DNA of 64,000 nt from Eubacteriaceae bacterium (GTDB lineage Bacteria; Bacillota; Clostridia; Lachnospirales; Lachnospiraceae). This document shows, one piece after another, positions 45,392 to 56,144 of the stretch (the stretch's first letter is position 1; the number at the start of each line of letters is the position of its first letter). Location: positions 61,027 through 125,026 of the forward strand of contig CABIWJ010000009.1 of the NCBI GenBank assembly GCA_902362455.1, given 5' to 3'. Below the pieces are notes generated by a model, which worked only from the letters and a program-made list of their open reading frames with translations, was not told the origin of the DNA and did no database searches. A program made the position numbers and the translations under genes.

Positions 45392-46288
45392 ATGGATTTA
45401 AAAGATATGATACTGGTAACAGAAAACGACAGGGGAACAGAGACAAATATGCTGATGACTCTGGATGATTATAAGAGTTTTATAGCAGTTGATGACATGT
45501 CAGAGCTTGCAGACAATTTGTTGCAGCTTGGAAGAACACTTGGTGAAGCAGATAACTTCGCAGAGTATTACAGGGCAGCAAATGTAACTTTATCTGCGAG
45601 ATTCTGTCTGGATGATATTCAGCTGGGACATTTTCTTCAGGGGTTTTATAACGATTCCAAAGAATTTCGGTTTGATGAAGAATCCAGTTCTTCTGAATGT
45701 GTTGCAAAGCTTAAGGAGATTGGAATGACCGATAAGGGCTGGGTGGATGATTTTAACCTGCATTATGAAATGGAGAACCGCTCATTTGAAAGGGGACAGA
45801 CATTTCATAACTTCAATGACCATGATTACATGGTGCTTGAAGCATTATCACCAAGGAATCTTGTGGTGATGGATATGAAGTCAGGTTCCCTTACAATCGC
45901 CCTTGGTGCGACAGAGTATAAGCGTTATCCCAAGGATGAGAAGCCTACAAAGGACAATACCACAATCGGGGTATCGTGGGAGCATGGCATTTATCTAGGT
46001 TCCACACTTTCAACTACAAATTTCAAGGCATACAAGAGGGAGTATGGCACACCGGAAAAGATAGAGGATATCTATGATTACAGGGCAAAGCTAAAGCAGA
46101 AGTTCTATTTTTATCAAGATATGTCAAAGGATGATGATGTGCCAAAGAAGCTGCAGAATGACTTCCTTCACCAGATGTATGAGGATTTCGGAACGATTGA
46201 AGAAGACTGTTTTTACGACAGGCTGGAAGATGGAAAGTACGATGAAGGCTTTAAGGAAAGACAGGTAAAGGAAGAAAAGAGCCGGTGA
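45392..46288 (+). CDS. hypothetical protein of the element backbone
   Basis: A 298-residue soluble acidic protein. The N-terminal part (YKSFIAVDDMSELADNLLQL) and the middle (TFHNFNDHDYMVLEALSPRN, VVMDMKSGSLTIALGATEYK) look globular. The pattern recalls uncharacterised proteins next to DpnD/PcfM on Tn1549-like elements, but I cannot name the family. TGGAGG precedes the ATG by 6 bp. DpnD/PcfM follows 27 bp downstream. Confidence 0.65.
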   Translation: MDLKDMILVTENDRGTETNMLMTLDDYKSFIAVDDMSELADNLLQLGRTLGEADNFAEYYRAANVTLSARFCLDDIQLGHFLQGFYNDSKEFRFDEESSSSECVAKLKEIGMTDKGWVDDFNLHYEMENRSFERGQTFHNFNDHDYMVLEALSPRNLVVMDMKSGSLTIALGATEYKRYPKDEKPTKDNTTIGVSWEHGIYLGSTLSTTNFKAYKREYGTPEKIEDIYDYRAKLKQKFYFYQDMSKDDDVPKKLQNDFLHQMYEDFGTIEEDCFYDRLEDGKYDEGFKERQVKEEKSR

Positions 46289-46315
46289 TGAGATTTTTAC
46301 AGGAGGCGATATCAT

Positions 46316-46534
46316 ATGGAACAGGAATTTGATGTTGAGATAAAAGAAGTGCTTTCACGAGTACAGAAAGTAAAGGCAGAGTCGCTTGACGATGCCATCA
46401 ATAAGGCAATGGATATGTATTATGCAGAGCAGATAGTCCTTGGAGCAGAGGACATGAAGGGAGTTGATTTTGCACCTATCAGCGAAAGTCAGCTCCCTTC
46501 TTCATTAAAAGAAAACGGAGGAAGAGCAAGATGA
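46316..46534 (+). CDS. DpnD/PcfM family protein
   Basis: A 72-residue protein with the family pattern EVLSRVQKVKAESLDDAINK followed by 'YYAEQIVLGAEDMKGVDF'. DpnD/PcfM proteins are small partners found on conjugative plasmids; their function is not known. The stop overlaps the next start by 4 bp (ATGA). Confidence 0.82.
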   Translation: MEQEFDVEIKEVLSRVQKVKAESLDDAINKAMDMYYAEQIVLGAEDMKGVDFAPISESQLPSSLKENGGRAR

Positions 46535-46899
46535 CAAGTGATTCAACAACAGTAATTAAGAACATGGAGTTTTTAGTAAAGGAACTTCATAAGGAGTGGG
46601 ACAGATCGGGTGCTTCTAAGGCATCCGTTATTATTTCCATTGAGGAAGTAGATGGTATTAATGATAAGTTAAAAGAGATTATCTATCAGACACAGAAGTC
46701 AGTCGATGAGGATGAGCTGACATTTAAACAGAGCATTGCAAAGTCCAAGGAATGCTATGTGCTTCTTCGTGTGGTGCGTAAGATTGCAAAGAAAAAGGAT
46801 AAATGCGAAAAACAGGCAATCGACAATGAATTTGCAATCGAGCTGGATAAGGATGAGTTAAAGCTATTTAAGGGATTGTTTGCAGAGATGTTTAAGTAG
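46531..46899 (+). CDS. hypothetical helical protein
   Basis: A 122-residue, charged, mostly helical protein ([35 protein letters not shown]). Its ATG overlaps the DpnD/PcfM stop, and the large helicase gene begins 14 bp after it, so it belongs to the same operon. No family recognised. Confidence 0.6.
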   Translation: MTSDSTTVIKNMEFLVKELHKEWDRSGASKASVIISIEEVDGINDKLKEIIYQTQKSVDEDELTFKQSIAKSKECYVLLRVVRKIAKKKDKCEKQAIDNEFAIELDKDELKLFKGLFAEMFK

Positions 46900-46913
46900 A
46901 GGAGGACAAAGGT

Positions 46914-49900
46914 ATGGGCGTTGATATGAAGGTCAAAGCGATATACGATTCTGAGATTGGTAACATCACCAGATCAGAAAAGAACTGGAAGGATGTGTTA
47001 AAGGTCGCAGGTCAGTTATACCGCTATGAATTTGACAATATCGTTATGGTAACAGCTCAGAGACTTCCGGAAAAAAGCACACTCATGGCAGATTATGATA
47101 CCTGGAAAAAGGTGGGAAGATATGTAAAGCGTGGTGCGAAAGGCTGCGCTATCTTCCCATCAAGGGCACTGAATCCACGCATGAGGTATATCTTTGATAT
47201 CAGTGATACCGGAGGAAAGAATGTTAAGCTGACATGGGACCTTGAGGGAGAAAATCTTAAGGATTATGTGGATTTTCTTGTGTCAGAAGGTCAGATTGAG
47301 CAGTACGATAACAGTGACAGGGAGTCTCTAAAAAATATATTAAAACAGTTTACAGGAACAGATGTTTGGTTTATAATAAAAGAAGAGTTCGGAGACCGAA
47401 TGACCGAGCTTATGCAGCTATCAGGTAGTGTGATAAAGGAAGAAAGTAAGAAACGCAATGGCTTACAGCAGGAAATGGACATGGAGCAGCTTGTATATGC
47501 AAGTGTCATGTATGCTGTAGGGACGAGATGCGGATTTGACTTATCTGTGCAAGAACAGGATTTTAGTCAGATCGTAAATATCAAAGACGAAGAGATCATT
47601 TACCGTCTTGGTTCCATTGTATGCGATGTCTCCTGTAGTGTTCTTAGAGAATTTAGTTGTAACTTAAAGGCAATCGAGAGCGAAAGGAGAATTGGATATG
47701 TTAGAAGAAATGACTTACAAGGAAGTGGACGGACTGCTTTATCCGCAGATAGAGATGCCGGACGAGACGGAGGATCTCACGAAGCTGGGCAAATACGGAA
47801 GGATGGCGATGAGTTATCTTCAGGAGAACGAGCCGGCAAGATACAAGACGCTGATGAGATTCGGGAAGATGTACGAGAAGATGTCAGCGGTAGAGGAGGA
47901 AGCGAACCAGCTGTACGACCAGCTGGAGATGCAGTATCTGGCGAAGCACAAGCCACAGAATCCGTCATCGACAATGGAGATGTGGAAGATAAGAGAGCAG
48001 GCGAAGATGCAGGCAGAGGAAGTGGTACTGAATCAGATAGTGATGCGATTCCACTAGAATCAGATGATACAGAACTGAATAGGGAACTTGATGAAATCAA
48101 TTCATTGGGTGTTAGTAAGGAAGCCGAATATACACAGGCTTCCTTTTTTTTCGACCAGAACGGGCAGGCAAGCATTGGCACCATTCATACTGAGGACGAA
48201 AACAATAATCAGTTTATGCGTCAGTTCGAGCAGGACAGAAAAGCTGCATTAGCAGGTAAATACAATTACCTGAATCCCAAAAAGTCTGCAACAGTACCAA
48301 GTGAATATATCAAACAGGTGCTTATGAGAGGTACAGGTTTTATCGGTGGCAAGGGCAGGGTATGCAAGATTTTTGAAACTGAGATTGATGCAGGAACCAG
48401 GGCAAAGCGTATCAAAGCAGAATATGGTCAGGGAGGTGCAGGCTGGCCGGTTGACGGACTGGGACTGCACGGATATGACACATTTCATGGGAACAGACTG
48501 CGTTTTCAGTGGCGAGATGAGGATGGAGAGGTTGAAGGATATGTTTCATGGAAAGATATCGAAAAAGAGCTTGGCGTCCTTATTCTTACAGGGGAATACC
48601 AGCCTGAGACACCTCGTATTGATGAGCTTGCGATGGACGGACTCCGTGAGGATGATGAGGTCATTGATGCCGAATACCGGGAAGTGGAACCGGAAGAGGC
48701 AGAATCAGAGATTGATGATTATGCAATACCGGATGAGCCGGAGAGCTATGCTTCTAACAGAGATTATGTAAGTGCAAAAGGCATGATACCACAGGAAACT
48801 GCCGATGAAGACCGCATGGTAACACAGGCAGAATATGGTGCTGAGATAGAAGCTGAAACAACTGAAAAAGATCCATCAGAGCTTCAGTATATTACACCGA
48901 TTGATTATGCAAAGCGTATTGCAGAGCTTGATGAAGACCTGCGTGATGCGGCGGAGATTCTTGTAACAGATTGCAGCTGCTACACTCCGTTTAGGGCATT
49001 CCTTATGGATGTGGTGCAGTCTGATTTTGCATTTATGCCCAATAAACTTGACCTTATCAGGGATATTGCATTAGGGACAGATAATGCAGAAAGAAAAGCA
49101 TATTCCAACAATAAGTATGGTCTTGTGGAGTACTCAATCAGAAGCGGATATGTGAAGATCAGCTATAAGAACAGGAATGGTGTGCGTAAGGAAGGTGCAC
49201 TTGACTGGCGTGAGTTATATGAAATCTTATCTTATATGGTAAAACAGCCATTTTACTGCGGAGAAGACCAGAAAAGGTATTATCAGGAGACAAAGCAGAA
49301 AGCTGACCGGGATAAGATGAATCCGGTCTATAAGAGATTCTTTGATATCGAGGATAGTGTAAAAGCCAATCGTCTTGAAACCAGGGAAAGAGCAATAGCG
49401 AATGGCTGGGATACCAAGATTGATGAGAATGGACATGTAGTTTCAGATGATGCGGCGCAGAAAAAGCACAACTTCCACTATAACCTCTGGGAAATGGAAA
49501 AAGGCGGAGCCAAGACCAGATACCAGTGGAATATGGATGCAATCCGCACTCTAAAGCAGATTGAATCAGGAAACAGGCTTGCCACACCGGAGGAGCAGAA
49601 AGTTCTGTCGAAGTTTGTCGGATGGGGCGGACTGTCACAGGCATTTGACGAGGAAAACGCAGGCTGGAGCAAAGAGTATGCAGAGCTGAAAGAACTTTTA
49701 TCTGATGAGGAATACAGTGCTGCCAGGGCAACAGTAAACAATGCCTTTTACACGTCACCGGAGATTGCTTCATGCATCAACTCGGCACTTATGCAGTTTG
49801 GATTCAGAGGCGGCAATATACTGGAGCCGTCTATGGGTATCGGTAACTTCTTTGGAAGCATGCCGCAGGCCATGCATGAGAGCAGACTGTATGGAGTGGA

Positions 49901-52900
49901 GCTGGACAGCATTTCAGGAAGAATTGCAAAGCAGCTTTATCAGAATGCCAATATCAGTATCACAGGATTTGAGAATACCACATATCCGGATAACTTCTTT
50001 GATGTGGTTGTCGGAAATGTGCCATTTGGTGATTACAAGGTATTTGATCCAAAGTACAACAAGTATAACTTCCGTATCCACGATTATTTTCTGGCAAAAG
50101 CACTTGATCAGGTAAGACCGGGAGGCATGGTTGCGGTGATTACCACAAAGGGAACACTTGATAAGACAAATCCTACTATACGAAAGTATCTGGCTGAAAG
50201 AGCAGAACTTGTGGGAGCAATAAGACTTCCAAATACTGCATTTAAAGACAATGCAGGAACCGAAGTGACAGCAGATATCCTGTTTTTGCAGAAGAGGGAG
50301 AGAAAGATTGATATTGAGCCGGACTGGGTACACCTTGGTGTGACTGAGAATGGCATTGCTGTCAACTCTTATTTTGCAGAGCATCCGGAAATGATGCTTG
50401 GTTCTATGGAGTATGACACAAGAATTTACGGACAGGACAGCAGATATACAGTCTGTGTGAATGATGACGAGAACTTCAATATGTATGAAGCATTAAACAA
50501 AGCTATCGGTAATATCAAAGCACAGATGACAGATTTTGAGAGAGTGGCAGACGAGGCGGAGCAGACGGAGGAAGTTATCCCGGCTGATCCGGATGTGAGA
50601 AACTACACTTACACATTTTATGAAGGAAAGCTCTATTACAGGGAAAATTCCGAGATGGTAAGAAAAGAAGTATCACAGACTGCCGAGGAGCGAATCCGAA
50701 GTCTTGATGAAATCAGACAGATAACAAGAGAGCTGATTGATATCCAGATGGATGGCTGCAGCGAGGAGGAGCTTTCTGATAAGCAGAGACTTCTTAATGT
50801 GAAATACGATGCCTTTATAAAGCAGTATGGAGCCATTACCTCAAAAGCAAACAGAATAGCTTTCAGAGATGACAGCGACTATCCGCTTCTTTGCAGTCTT
50901 GAGGAAGTAAACGAAGACGGGGAGGTGAAAAAAGCGGATATGTTTTATAAGCAGACGATTAAGGCAAAAACTGTCATAGATAGGGTTGAGACTGCCGTGG
51001 AAGCGTTAAATGTATCCGTCAATGAATTTGGATATGTAAATCTTGCCTATATGCTTTCTATCTATGAGCCGGATATTACAAATGCAAAGGAAGTGCTTGC
51101 AGAAAAGTCCGGACAGGCAGCATATGAGATAACGCTAAGTGATGATGCTTTGGCAGAGCTTAGAAGGGCAGTTCTTGTGGAAGAGCTTGATGGACTGATT
51201 TTCCTTAATCCTGACCGCTACAACGAGAATAATCCGGACATCGGCTGGGAGACAGCAGACGAGTATCTTTCCGGAAATGTGAGAGACAAGCTTCGTGTGG
51301 CAAAAGCTATGGCAGCGGATACAGACAATCCACAGGCAGAAAGATTTGCAGGCAATGTGGCAGCGCTTGAAAAGGTGCAGCCGGAGTGGATTGAAGCATC
51401 AGACATTGATGTAAAGATTGGCACGACATGGATTGAACCGCTTGATTATGAGCAGTTTATCTATGAACTTCTCAATACGCCAAGGCGGGCAAGGGCAGTC
51501 AGAAGTCAGTTTTACAATACAGGCATACAGGTACACTTAAATAAGATGAGCATGGAATGGTTCATTGAGAATAAAAGCATGGATAAGCATTCAGTGGCAG
51601 CTACTAAGACTTATGGTACAAGCCGCATGGATGCTTATTCTATTTTTGAGGATACGCTGAACCTAAAGACTGTAACAGTCAGGGACAGGATTGATGACGG
51701 TGATGGCAAATATCATTACGAAGTCAATAAGAATGAGACAATGCTTGCAAGGGAAAAGCAGAACATGATTAAGGAGAAGTTCAAGGAGTGGCTGTTTGCA
51801 GAGCCGGAGCGTAGACAGAAGTATGTGGAGTATTACAACGAGACATTCAATAATATCCGTCTGCGTGAATATGACGGAAGCCACTTACAGTTTCCGGGAA
51901 TGAATCCGGCGATTGAGTTAAAGCCTCATCAGAAAAATGCTGTGGCAAGAATCCTTCTCGGAGGAAATACGCTTCTTGCTCATTGTGTCGGTGCCGGAAA
52001 GTCCTTTGAGATGATGGCTGCCTGCATGGAGCAGAAGAGACTCGGACTTGCCAATAAGACGATCATGGTTGTTCCAAAGCCGCTTATCGGGCAGACTGCA
52101 TCAGAGTTTTTAAGGCTTTATCCGTCAGCAAATATTTTAGTTGCCACAGAGCGTGATTTTGAAAAAAGCCGCAGAAAGCAGTTTGTATCAAGGATTGCGA
52201 CAGGTGACTATGACTGCATTATCATGTCTCACTCGCAGTTTGAAAAAATTCCGATCTCAGCAGAGAGAAAGGAAAGAATGCTCAATGAGCAGATTGATGA
52301 AATCAGCTATGCGATTGATGAGATGAAGGAGCGTAACGGGGAGCGTTGGACTGTAAAACAGATGGAAAGCCAGAAGAAAAAGCTGGAGGAGCAGCTGAAA
52401 GCTCTATCTGATGAGAGCAGGAAGGATGACCTCATTACCTTTGAGGAACTTGGAGTGGATTCCATTATGGTGGACGAAGCACATAATTTTAAGAACCTTG
52501 CGATTTTTTCCAAGATGAATAATGTGTCAGGTATCAGCAGCAGTGGAGCTAAGAAGTCAACGGATATGCAGCTTAAATGCCAGTACTTATCTGAGATAAA
52601 TGATGGCAGGGGCATTGTATTTGCAACAGGTACACCAATATCCAATACCATGTGTGAGATGTATGTCATGCAGCTTTACTTACAGAAAGCGGCACTTGAA
52701 GAGATGGGGATTTATCACTTTGATTCATGGGCAGCGAACTTTGGTGAAGTGACAACAGCACTGGAGCTTACTGTAGAGGGAAGCGGATTCCGTTTTAAGA
52801 GCAGATTTAATAAGTTTACAAATCTGCCGGAGCTTATGAATATCTTCCGTGAGGTAGCAGATGTGCAGACAGCAGATATGCTTGACCTTGATGTGCCAGC

Positions 52901-54446
52901 ACTTCGTGGAGGCAAGCCTATTATTGTGGAGTCGGAGCCTGACTGGTATGTAAAACAGGTCATGGAAGACTTTGTTGTGAGGGCAGAGCGTATCAGAGGC
53001 GGTGGAGTAGATCCAAGAGAGGATAACTTCCTAAAGATTACCCATGAGGCAAGACTTCTCGGAACAGATGCAAGGCTGATTGATAAGGATGCACCAAATA
53101 ATCCGGATGGAAAGCTCAATAAGGTAGCGGAGAATGTCTGGAAGGAATATGAGAAAGGAAATGCCAACGGTCATATAGGCTGCCAGCTTATTTTTTCGGA
53201 CATCGGCACACCGGGACCGGATAAAGACTTTACCATCTATGATTATTTGAAGGAAACACTTATCCAGTATGGTATTCCGGCAGATGAGATAGCTTTTATC
53301 CATGATGCCAAGACAGATGCACAGAGGGATGCACTTTTTAAGGAGATGAGGACAGGTAAAAAGAAAGTTCTTATCGGTTCAACAGATAAGTGTGGAACAG
53401 GTGTCAATGTGCAGACACACCTTGTTGCAATGCACCATGTCGATTGTCCGTGGAAGCCTTCTTCTATTGAACAGAGGGAAGGACGAGGCATACGACAAGG
53501 CAACGAAAATGAAGAGGTGGCAATCTACAGATATGTCACCAAAGGAACCTTTGATGCATACAACTGGTCACTCGTCGAGAATAAGCAGCGTTTTATCAGT
53601 CAGGTTATGACAAGCAAGGCTGTAAGCCGAAGCTGCGAGGATATCGACGAGGCTACACTTTCATATGCAGAGATCAAGGCGGTTGCTACAGGTAATCCTT
53701 TGATCAAGGAAAAGATGGAGATTGACAATGATGTCCAGAGATTAAAGCTCTTAAAGGCATCCTATGATAATCAGAGATATGGCTTGCAGGATAACTTTAT
53801 GATCAAGTACCCGAAGCTCATTAAGACAGCAACCGAAAAGCTTGCCAATGTAAGAGAGGATGTAAAGGCAAGGGATAAAGAGCTGATTGATAATCCGGAA
53901 TTTGCCATTACCATAGGCAAAGCAACCTATACTGAGCGTGTGGATGGTGGAACGATGATGCTTGAAGCAATCAGCAAATGCAAGACCGGAGAGACAACTG
54001 CAATCGGTAAATTCCACGGATTTGAGCTGCTTGTGGAAAAGAACTTCCTTGGCATCAATTATATGGTGCTTCGTGGAAAGACCGAGTACAAGGCAGAGCT
54101 TTCCACAAGTCCTGTCGGCAGTATGGTGAAGCTGGAAAACCTGTTCAACGGACTCCATGAGAACATTGATTTCCTGGAAAAGAAGATTGAGCAGTACCAG
54201 AATGACCTTGAAGCATCAAAGACTGAGTATGACAAGCCATTTGCGTACAGCAAGGAACTGGAAGAAAAGCTGGCAAGGCAGTGTGAACTGAATGCCCAGC
54301 TTGACCTTGAGAACGCAAAGGCTGTGGATGCAGACCTGAGCGGACCGGAGGAAGAAAGAGAAGCTGATGACAGAATGGAATCTGCAGCAATTGTAGCAGA
54401 GGATAAAGGTGCTTATCCATCCGACAGAGAGGGCAGAACACGATAG
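46914..54446 (+). CDS. giant methylase-helicase (LtrC/ArdC-N type) of the element
   Basis: A 2510-residue multidomain protein typical of Tn1549-like elements, thought to protect or process incoming DNA. An ArdC-N-like region (about 15-100: [20 protein letters not shown]) comes first. A disordered G/R/D/E-rich linker (262-381) overlaps tnpV in another frame. Next is an N6-adenine methylase-like domain (about 940-1130; [13 protein letters not shown] and NVPFG, resembling N-P-P-F/Y). The helicase core has Walker A VGAGKS (about 1690), DEAH-like VDEAHNFKN (about 1853), and [12 protein letters not shown] (motif VI, about 2185). A coiled C-terminus ends it. The methylase motif has Val for the second Pro-position residue, so catalysis is not certain. 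The sortase gene follows 13 bp later. Confidence 0.87.
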   Translation: MGVDMKVKAIYDSEIGNITRSEKNWKDVLKVAGQLYRYEFDNIVMVTAQRLPEKSTLMADYDTWKKVGRYVKRGAKGCAIFPSRALNPRMRYIFDISDTGGKNVKLTWDLEGENLKDYVDFLVSEGQIEQYDNSDRESLKNILKQFTGTDVWFIIKEEFGDRMTELMQLSGSVIKEESKKRNGLQQEMDMEQLVYASVMYAVGTRCGFDLSVQEQDFSQIVNIKDEEIIYRLGSIVCDVSCSVLREFSCNLKAIESERRIGYVRRNDLQGSGRTALSADRDAGRDGGSHEAGQIRKDGDELSSGERAGKIQDADEIREDVREDVSGRGGSEPAVRPAGDAVSGEAQATESVIDNGDVEDKRAGEDAGRGSGTESDSDAIPLESDDTELNRELDEINSLGVSKEAEYTQASFFFDQNGQASIGTIHTEDENNNQFMRQFEQDRKAALAGKYNYLNPKKSATVPSEYIKQVLMRGTGFIGGKGRVCKIFETEIDAGTRAKRIKAEYGQGGAGWPVDGLGLHGYDTFHGNRLRFQWRDEDGEVEGYVSWKDIEKELGVLILTGEYQPETPRIDELAMDGLREDDEVIDAEYREVEPEEAESEIDDYAIPDEPESYASNRDYVSAKGMIPQETADEDRMVTQAEYGAEIEAETTEKDPSELQYITPIDYAKRIAELDEDLRDAAEILVTDCSCYTPFRAFLMDVVQSDFAFMPNKLDLIRDIALGTDNAERKAYSNNKYGLVEYSIRSGYVKISYKNRNGVRKEGALDWRELYEILSYMVKQPFYCGEDQKRYYQETKQKADRDKMNPVYKRFFDIEDSVKANRLETRERAIANGWDTKIDENGHVVSDDAAQKKHNFHYNLWEMEKGGAKTRYQWNMDAIRTLKQIESGNRLATPEEQKVLSKFVGWGGLSQAFDEENAGWSKEYAELKELLSDEEYSAARATVNNAFYTSPEIASCINSALMQFGFRGGNILEPSMGIGNFFGSMPQAMHESRLYGVELDSISGRIAKQLYQNANISITGFENTTYPDNFFDVVVGNVPFGDYKVFDPKYNKYNFRIHDYFLAKALDQVRPGGMVAVITTKGTLDKTNPTIRKYLAERAELVGAIRLPNTAFKDNAGTEVTADILFLQKRERKIDIEPDWVHLGVTENGIAVNSYFAEHPEMMLGSMEYDTRIYGQDSRYTVCVNDDENFNMYEALNKAIGNIKAQMTDFERVADEAEQTEEVIPADPDVRNYTYTFYEGKLYYRENSEMVRKEVSQTAEERIRSLDEIRQITRELIDIQMDGCSEEELSDKQRLLNVKYDAFIKQYGAITSKANRIAFRDDSDYPLLCSLEEVNEDGEVKKADMFYKQTIKAKTVIDRVETAVEALNVSVNEFGYVNLAYMLSIYEPDITNAKEVLAEKSGQAAYEITLSDDALAELRRAVLVEELDGLIFLNPDRYNENNPDIGWETADEYLSGNVRDKLRVAKAMAADTDNPQAERFAGNVAALEKVQPEWIEASDIDVKIGTTWIEPLDYEQFIYELLNTPRRARAVRSQFYNTGIQVHLNKMSMEWFIENKSMDKHSVAATKTYGTSRMDAYSIFEDTLNLKTVTVRDRIDDGDGKYHYEVNKNETMLAREKQNMIKEKFKEWLFAEPERRQKYVEYYNETFNNIRLREYDGSHLQFPGMNPAIELKPHQKNAVARILLGGNTLLAHCVGAGKSFEMMAACMEQKRLGLANKTIMVVPKPLIGQTASEFLRLYPSANILVATERDFEKSRRKQFVSRIATGDYDCIIMSHSQFEKIPISAERKERMLNEQIDEISYAIDEMKERNGERWTVKQMESQKKKLEEQLKALSDESRKDDLITFEELGVDSIMVDEAHNFKNLAIFSKMNNVSGISSSGAKKSTDMQLKCQYLSEINDGRGIVFATGTPISNTMCEMYVMQLYLQKAALEEMGIYHFDSWAANFGEVTTALELTVEGSGFRFKSRFNKFTNLPELMNIFREVADVQTADMLDLDVPALRGGKPIIVESEPDWYVKQVMEDFVVRAERIRGGGVDPREDNFLKITHEARLLGTDARLIDKDAPNNPDGKLNKVAENVWKEYEKGNANGHIGCQLIFSDIGTPGPDKDFTIYDYLKETLIQYGIPADEIAFIHDAKTDAQRDALFKEMRTGKKKVLIGSTDKCGTGVNVQTHLVAMHHVDCPWKPSSIEQREGRGIRQGNENEEVAIYRYVTKGTFDAYNWSLVENKQRFISQVMTSKAVSRSCEDIDEATLSYAEIKAVATGNPLIKEKMEIDNDVQRLKLLKASYDNQRYGLQDNFMIKYPKLIKTATEKLANVREDVKARDKELIDNPEFAITIGKATYTERVDGGTMMLEAISKCKTGETTAIGKFHGFELLVEKNFLGINYMVLRGKTEYKAELSTSPVGSMVKLENLFNGLHENIDFLEKKIEQYQNDLEASKTEYDKPFAYSKELEEKLARQCELNAQLDLENAKAVDADLSGPEEEREADDRMESAAIVAEDKGAYPSDREGRTR
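47698..48057 (+). CDS. tnpV: TnpV family protein, encoded inside the helicase gene in the +1 frame
   Basis: A 119-residue protein entirely inside the 2510-residue gene, in the +1 frame. It clearly belongs to the TnpV family known from Tn4451-type elements: [40 protein letters not shown], then [20 protein letters not shown]. It has its own ribosome-binding site (AAAGGAG, about 9 bp before ATG 47698) and a stop at 48055-48057. The helicase frame over the same bases gives only a low-complexity charged linker. So the conserved information here is TnpV, and the helicase reads through it. TnpV function is not established. Confidence 0.85.
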   Translation: MLEEMTYKEVDGLLYPQIEMPDETEDLTKLGKYGRMAMSYLQENEPARYKTLMRFGKMYEKMSAVEEEANQLYDQLEMQYLAKHKPQNPSSTMEMWKIREQAKMQAEEVVLNQIVMRFH

Positions 54447-54459
54447 GAGAGTGAATAAT

Positions 54460-55077
54460 ATGAGCATAAGAAAGGTGGTCGCAGGACTACTGATTACAGC
54501 AGGGATTGCCATTATGGCAGTCCCTTTTTTCTGGCGGGCAACCGGAGAAAAACAGACAGAACAGCTCATAAGTGAATTTGAGCAGACATTGGAGGATGAT
54601 TACGATGAAGAAACAGATGTGGAGGAAGAGCAAACCTCCATTAGTGAAGAGGATGAAGCCATTCTTAAAGAAGGCGGTGTTATCGGTATCATTGAGATAC
54701 CGGGCATAGATATCCGGTATCCGGTAATGGAAGGAACCACAAGTAAAGTGCTTAATGCCGGGATTGGTCATATAGAAGAAACAACAGGGATTGGGGAGAG
54801 TGGCAACTGTGTATTGTGCGGTCACAATGGCAGCAGGTATGGCACATTTTTTACACCACTAAGTCAGATATCCATAGGTGATGAAGTGATGATAACCGTC
54901 AAAAACGGACTGAGGCACATCTATGAGGTAACAGAGACAGAGGTAGTAAATCCATATGATAACAGCATCAAGACACAGAGTACAGAAAAAGAATTAACTC
55001 CTTTTACCTGTTCCCAGAAAGGAACCATGCGATTTGTAGTCAGGTGCATTTATAAGGAGGCGGTGATGGATGAATAA
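54460..55077 (+). CDS. srt: sortase (class D-like)
   Basis: A 205-residue transpeptidase anchored by one N-terminal membrane helix (about 5-25). An acidic linker (about 35-65) precedes the sortase barrel. The catalytic His lies in LCGHNGSRYGTFF and the Cys in ELTPFTCSQKG, with Arg in MRFVVRC; these are the three active-site residues. It should cleave LPxTG-type motifs and join surface proteins to the wall. The element's own LPQTG adhesin at 18063 is the obvious substrate, though 31 kb away. ATG at 54460 follows AGGAGAG. Confidence 0.87.
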   Translation: MSIRKVVAGLLITAGIAIMAVPFFWRATGEKQTEQLISEFEQTLEDDYDEETDVEEEQTSISEEDEAILKEGGVIGIIEIPGIDIRYPVMEGTTSKVLNAGIGHIEETTGIGESGNCVLCGHNGSRYGTFFTPLSQISIGDEVMITVKNGLRHIYEVTETEVVNPYDNSIKTQSTEKELTPFTCSQKGTMRFVVRCIYKEAVMDE

Positions 55078-55468
55078 GAGATACCGGTTAGGTGAAATAG
55101 AAGAGGCAGTATCGGAAATGGAAGAGTTAATCGGACTTGAGGATGATATTGCAGAGATTGATGATGAATTTCAGATAGTCGTAAGCGGCTGGTCTGTATA
55201 TGTCGAAAGCATGAATCTGACACTCAGACAGGGAATAGCCTGCGTATGGGATGCGGAGGAAGGATTATTTATGCCTGATTTTGATGTGACTATCGTGTAT
55301 GAGGGGAACATTGAAACACAGGAGTGGCTCTACTATGAGCAGGACGGAATGGTCGTTACACTTGGCAACTGGTTAAATGGCAGATTGTCTTGTGAACAGA
55401 TAGAACAGCTTTGGTGTGAGCTTATCATACCAAATCAAAACAAAGAACAAAAAGAAAGCGAGGAATAG
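55070..55468 (+). CDS. hypothetical acidic protein
   Basis: A 132-residue acidic soluble protein (EIDDEFQIVVSGWSVYVESM, ACVWDAEEGLFMPDFDVTIV). It overlaps the sortase gene by 8 bp. The beta-rich look and conserved aromatic residues suggest a compact fold, but no family is recognised. A spoVG-like reading frame starts 3 bp after its stop. Confidence 0.6.
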   Translation: MNKRYRLGEIEEAVSEMEELIGLEDDIAEIDDEFQIVVSGWSVYVESMNLTLRQGIACVWDAEEGLFMPDFDVTIVYEGNIETQEWLYYEQDGMVVTLGNWLNGRLSCEQIEQLWCELIIPNQNKEQKESEE

Positions 55469-55471
55469 CAT

Positions 55472-55532
55472 ATGAAGTATTCAATTAAGGTAAACGAAGT
55501 AAGGGCAAAAGAGGGCAGCAATATCAAAGGAG
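55472..55532 (+). pseudogene. truncated spoVG-like gene
   Basis: The frame begins MKYSIKVNEVRAKEGSNIKG, the opening of SpoVG-family proteins that are common next to the sortase on such elements. After about 20 codons the similarity stops and the sequence turns into IS256-type transposase sequence. The chance frame ends at 55579. The rest of the gene is missing, so this is a broken gene and a precise junction mark. Confidence 0.7.
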
Positions 55533-55882
55533 CAGGAAGGCATCCCGGGAGAAGGCTGTCGCAGTGGTTTCTGAGCTGAAGGCTATGAAGCTGCCGGAGG
55601 CTGCGAAGAAAGTAGCGGATGGCATTGAGGAAACGCTGACCTACTGTGACTTCCCCTCTGAGCATTGGGTGTATGTAGATCCGAACCAACAATGTGATCG
55701 AACGGATGAACCGTGAGATCCGGCGCAGGACGAGGGTAGTCGGTGCGCTTCCTGACGGAAACTCTGCGCTGATGCTGGTCTGCGCACGGCTTCGTCATGT
55801 AGCCGGAACCCAGTGGGGCAGCAAGAAATACATGAATATGAAGCACTTGGAAGCCATGGAGCAGGAGCCACTGGTTGGATAA
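55533..55882 (+). pseudogene. IS256-family transposase fragment (C-terminal end, frameshifted)
   Basis: Two frames together give the end of an IS256/mutator-type transposase. The first is KAVAVVSELKAMKLPEAAKK, then EETLTYCDFPSEHW (55533 to about 55675). The second, one base shifted from about 55676, is IRTNNVIERMNREIRRRTRV, DGNSALMLVCARLRHVAGTQ and KYMNMKHLEAM. The N-terminal two thirds including the first acidic residues are absent. High GC here contrasts with the upstream element. Confidence 0.85.
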
Positions 55883-56144
55883 GTAGCAGCCAGGTCACAA
55901 AGCGTCAAGGGCAAGACAAGCGGCGTACCGCCGCCCTTGACCCTTTGCGCCCTGCCTGCTGAAAAGTAACCAAGGGGCGGTTAAGCCGCCCACTGTAATA
56001 GATTTCTACTAGAGCCAAAATCAATTTTGCGCATAACTCTTGACACTACCTCCTACGGTGTTGTTTTTACTATCCTATCCGGTTGAATCCGATGCCTTGT
56101 CTATCATACACGCTGTGCTGCTTCATCAGAAGCTTTGGGTGCGA
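55883..56144. other. gene-free GC-rich spacer with hairpins
   Basis: No gene is seen. A long hairpin joins GTCAAGGGC (55904-55912) with GCCCTTGAC (55933-55941), enclosing a CGGC/GCCG stem. A GGGCGG/CCGCCC hairpin lies around 55976-55992. These may be the outer end of the decayed IS256 copy or terminators. The right part (55990-56144) shows nothing further. Confidence 0.5.
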
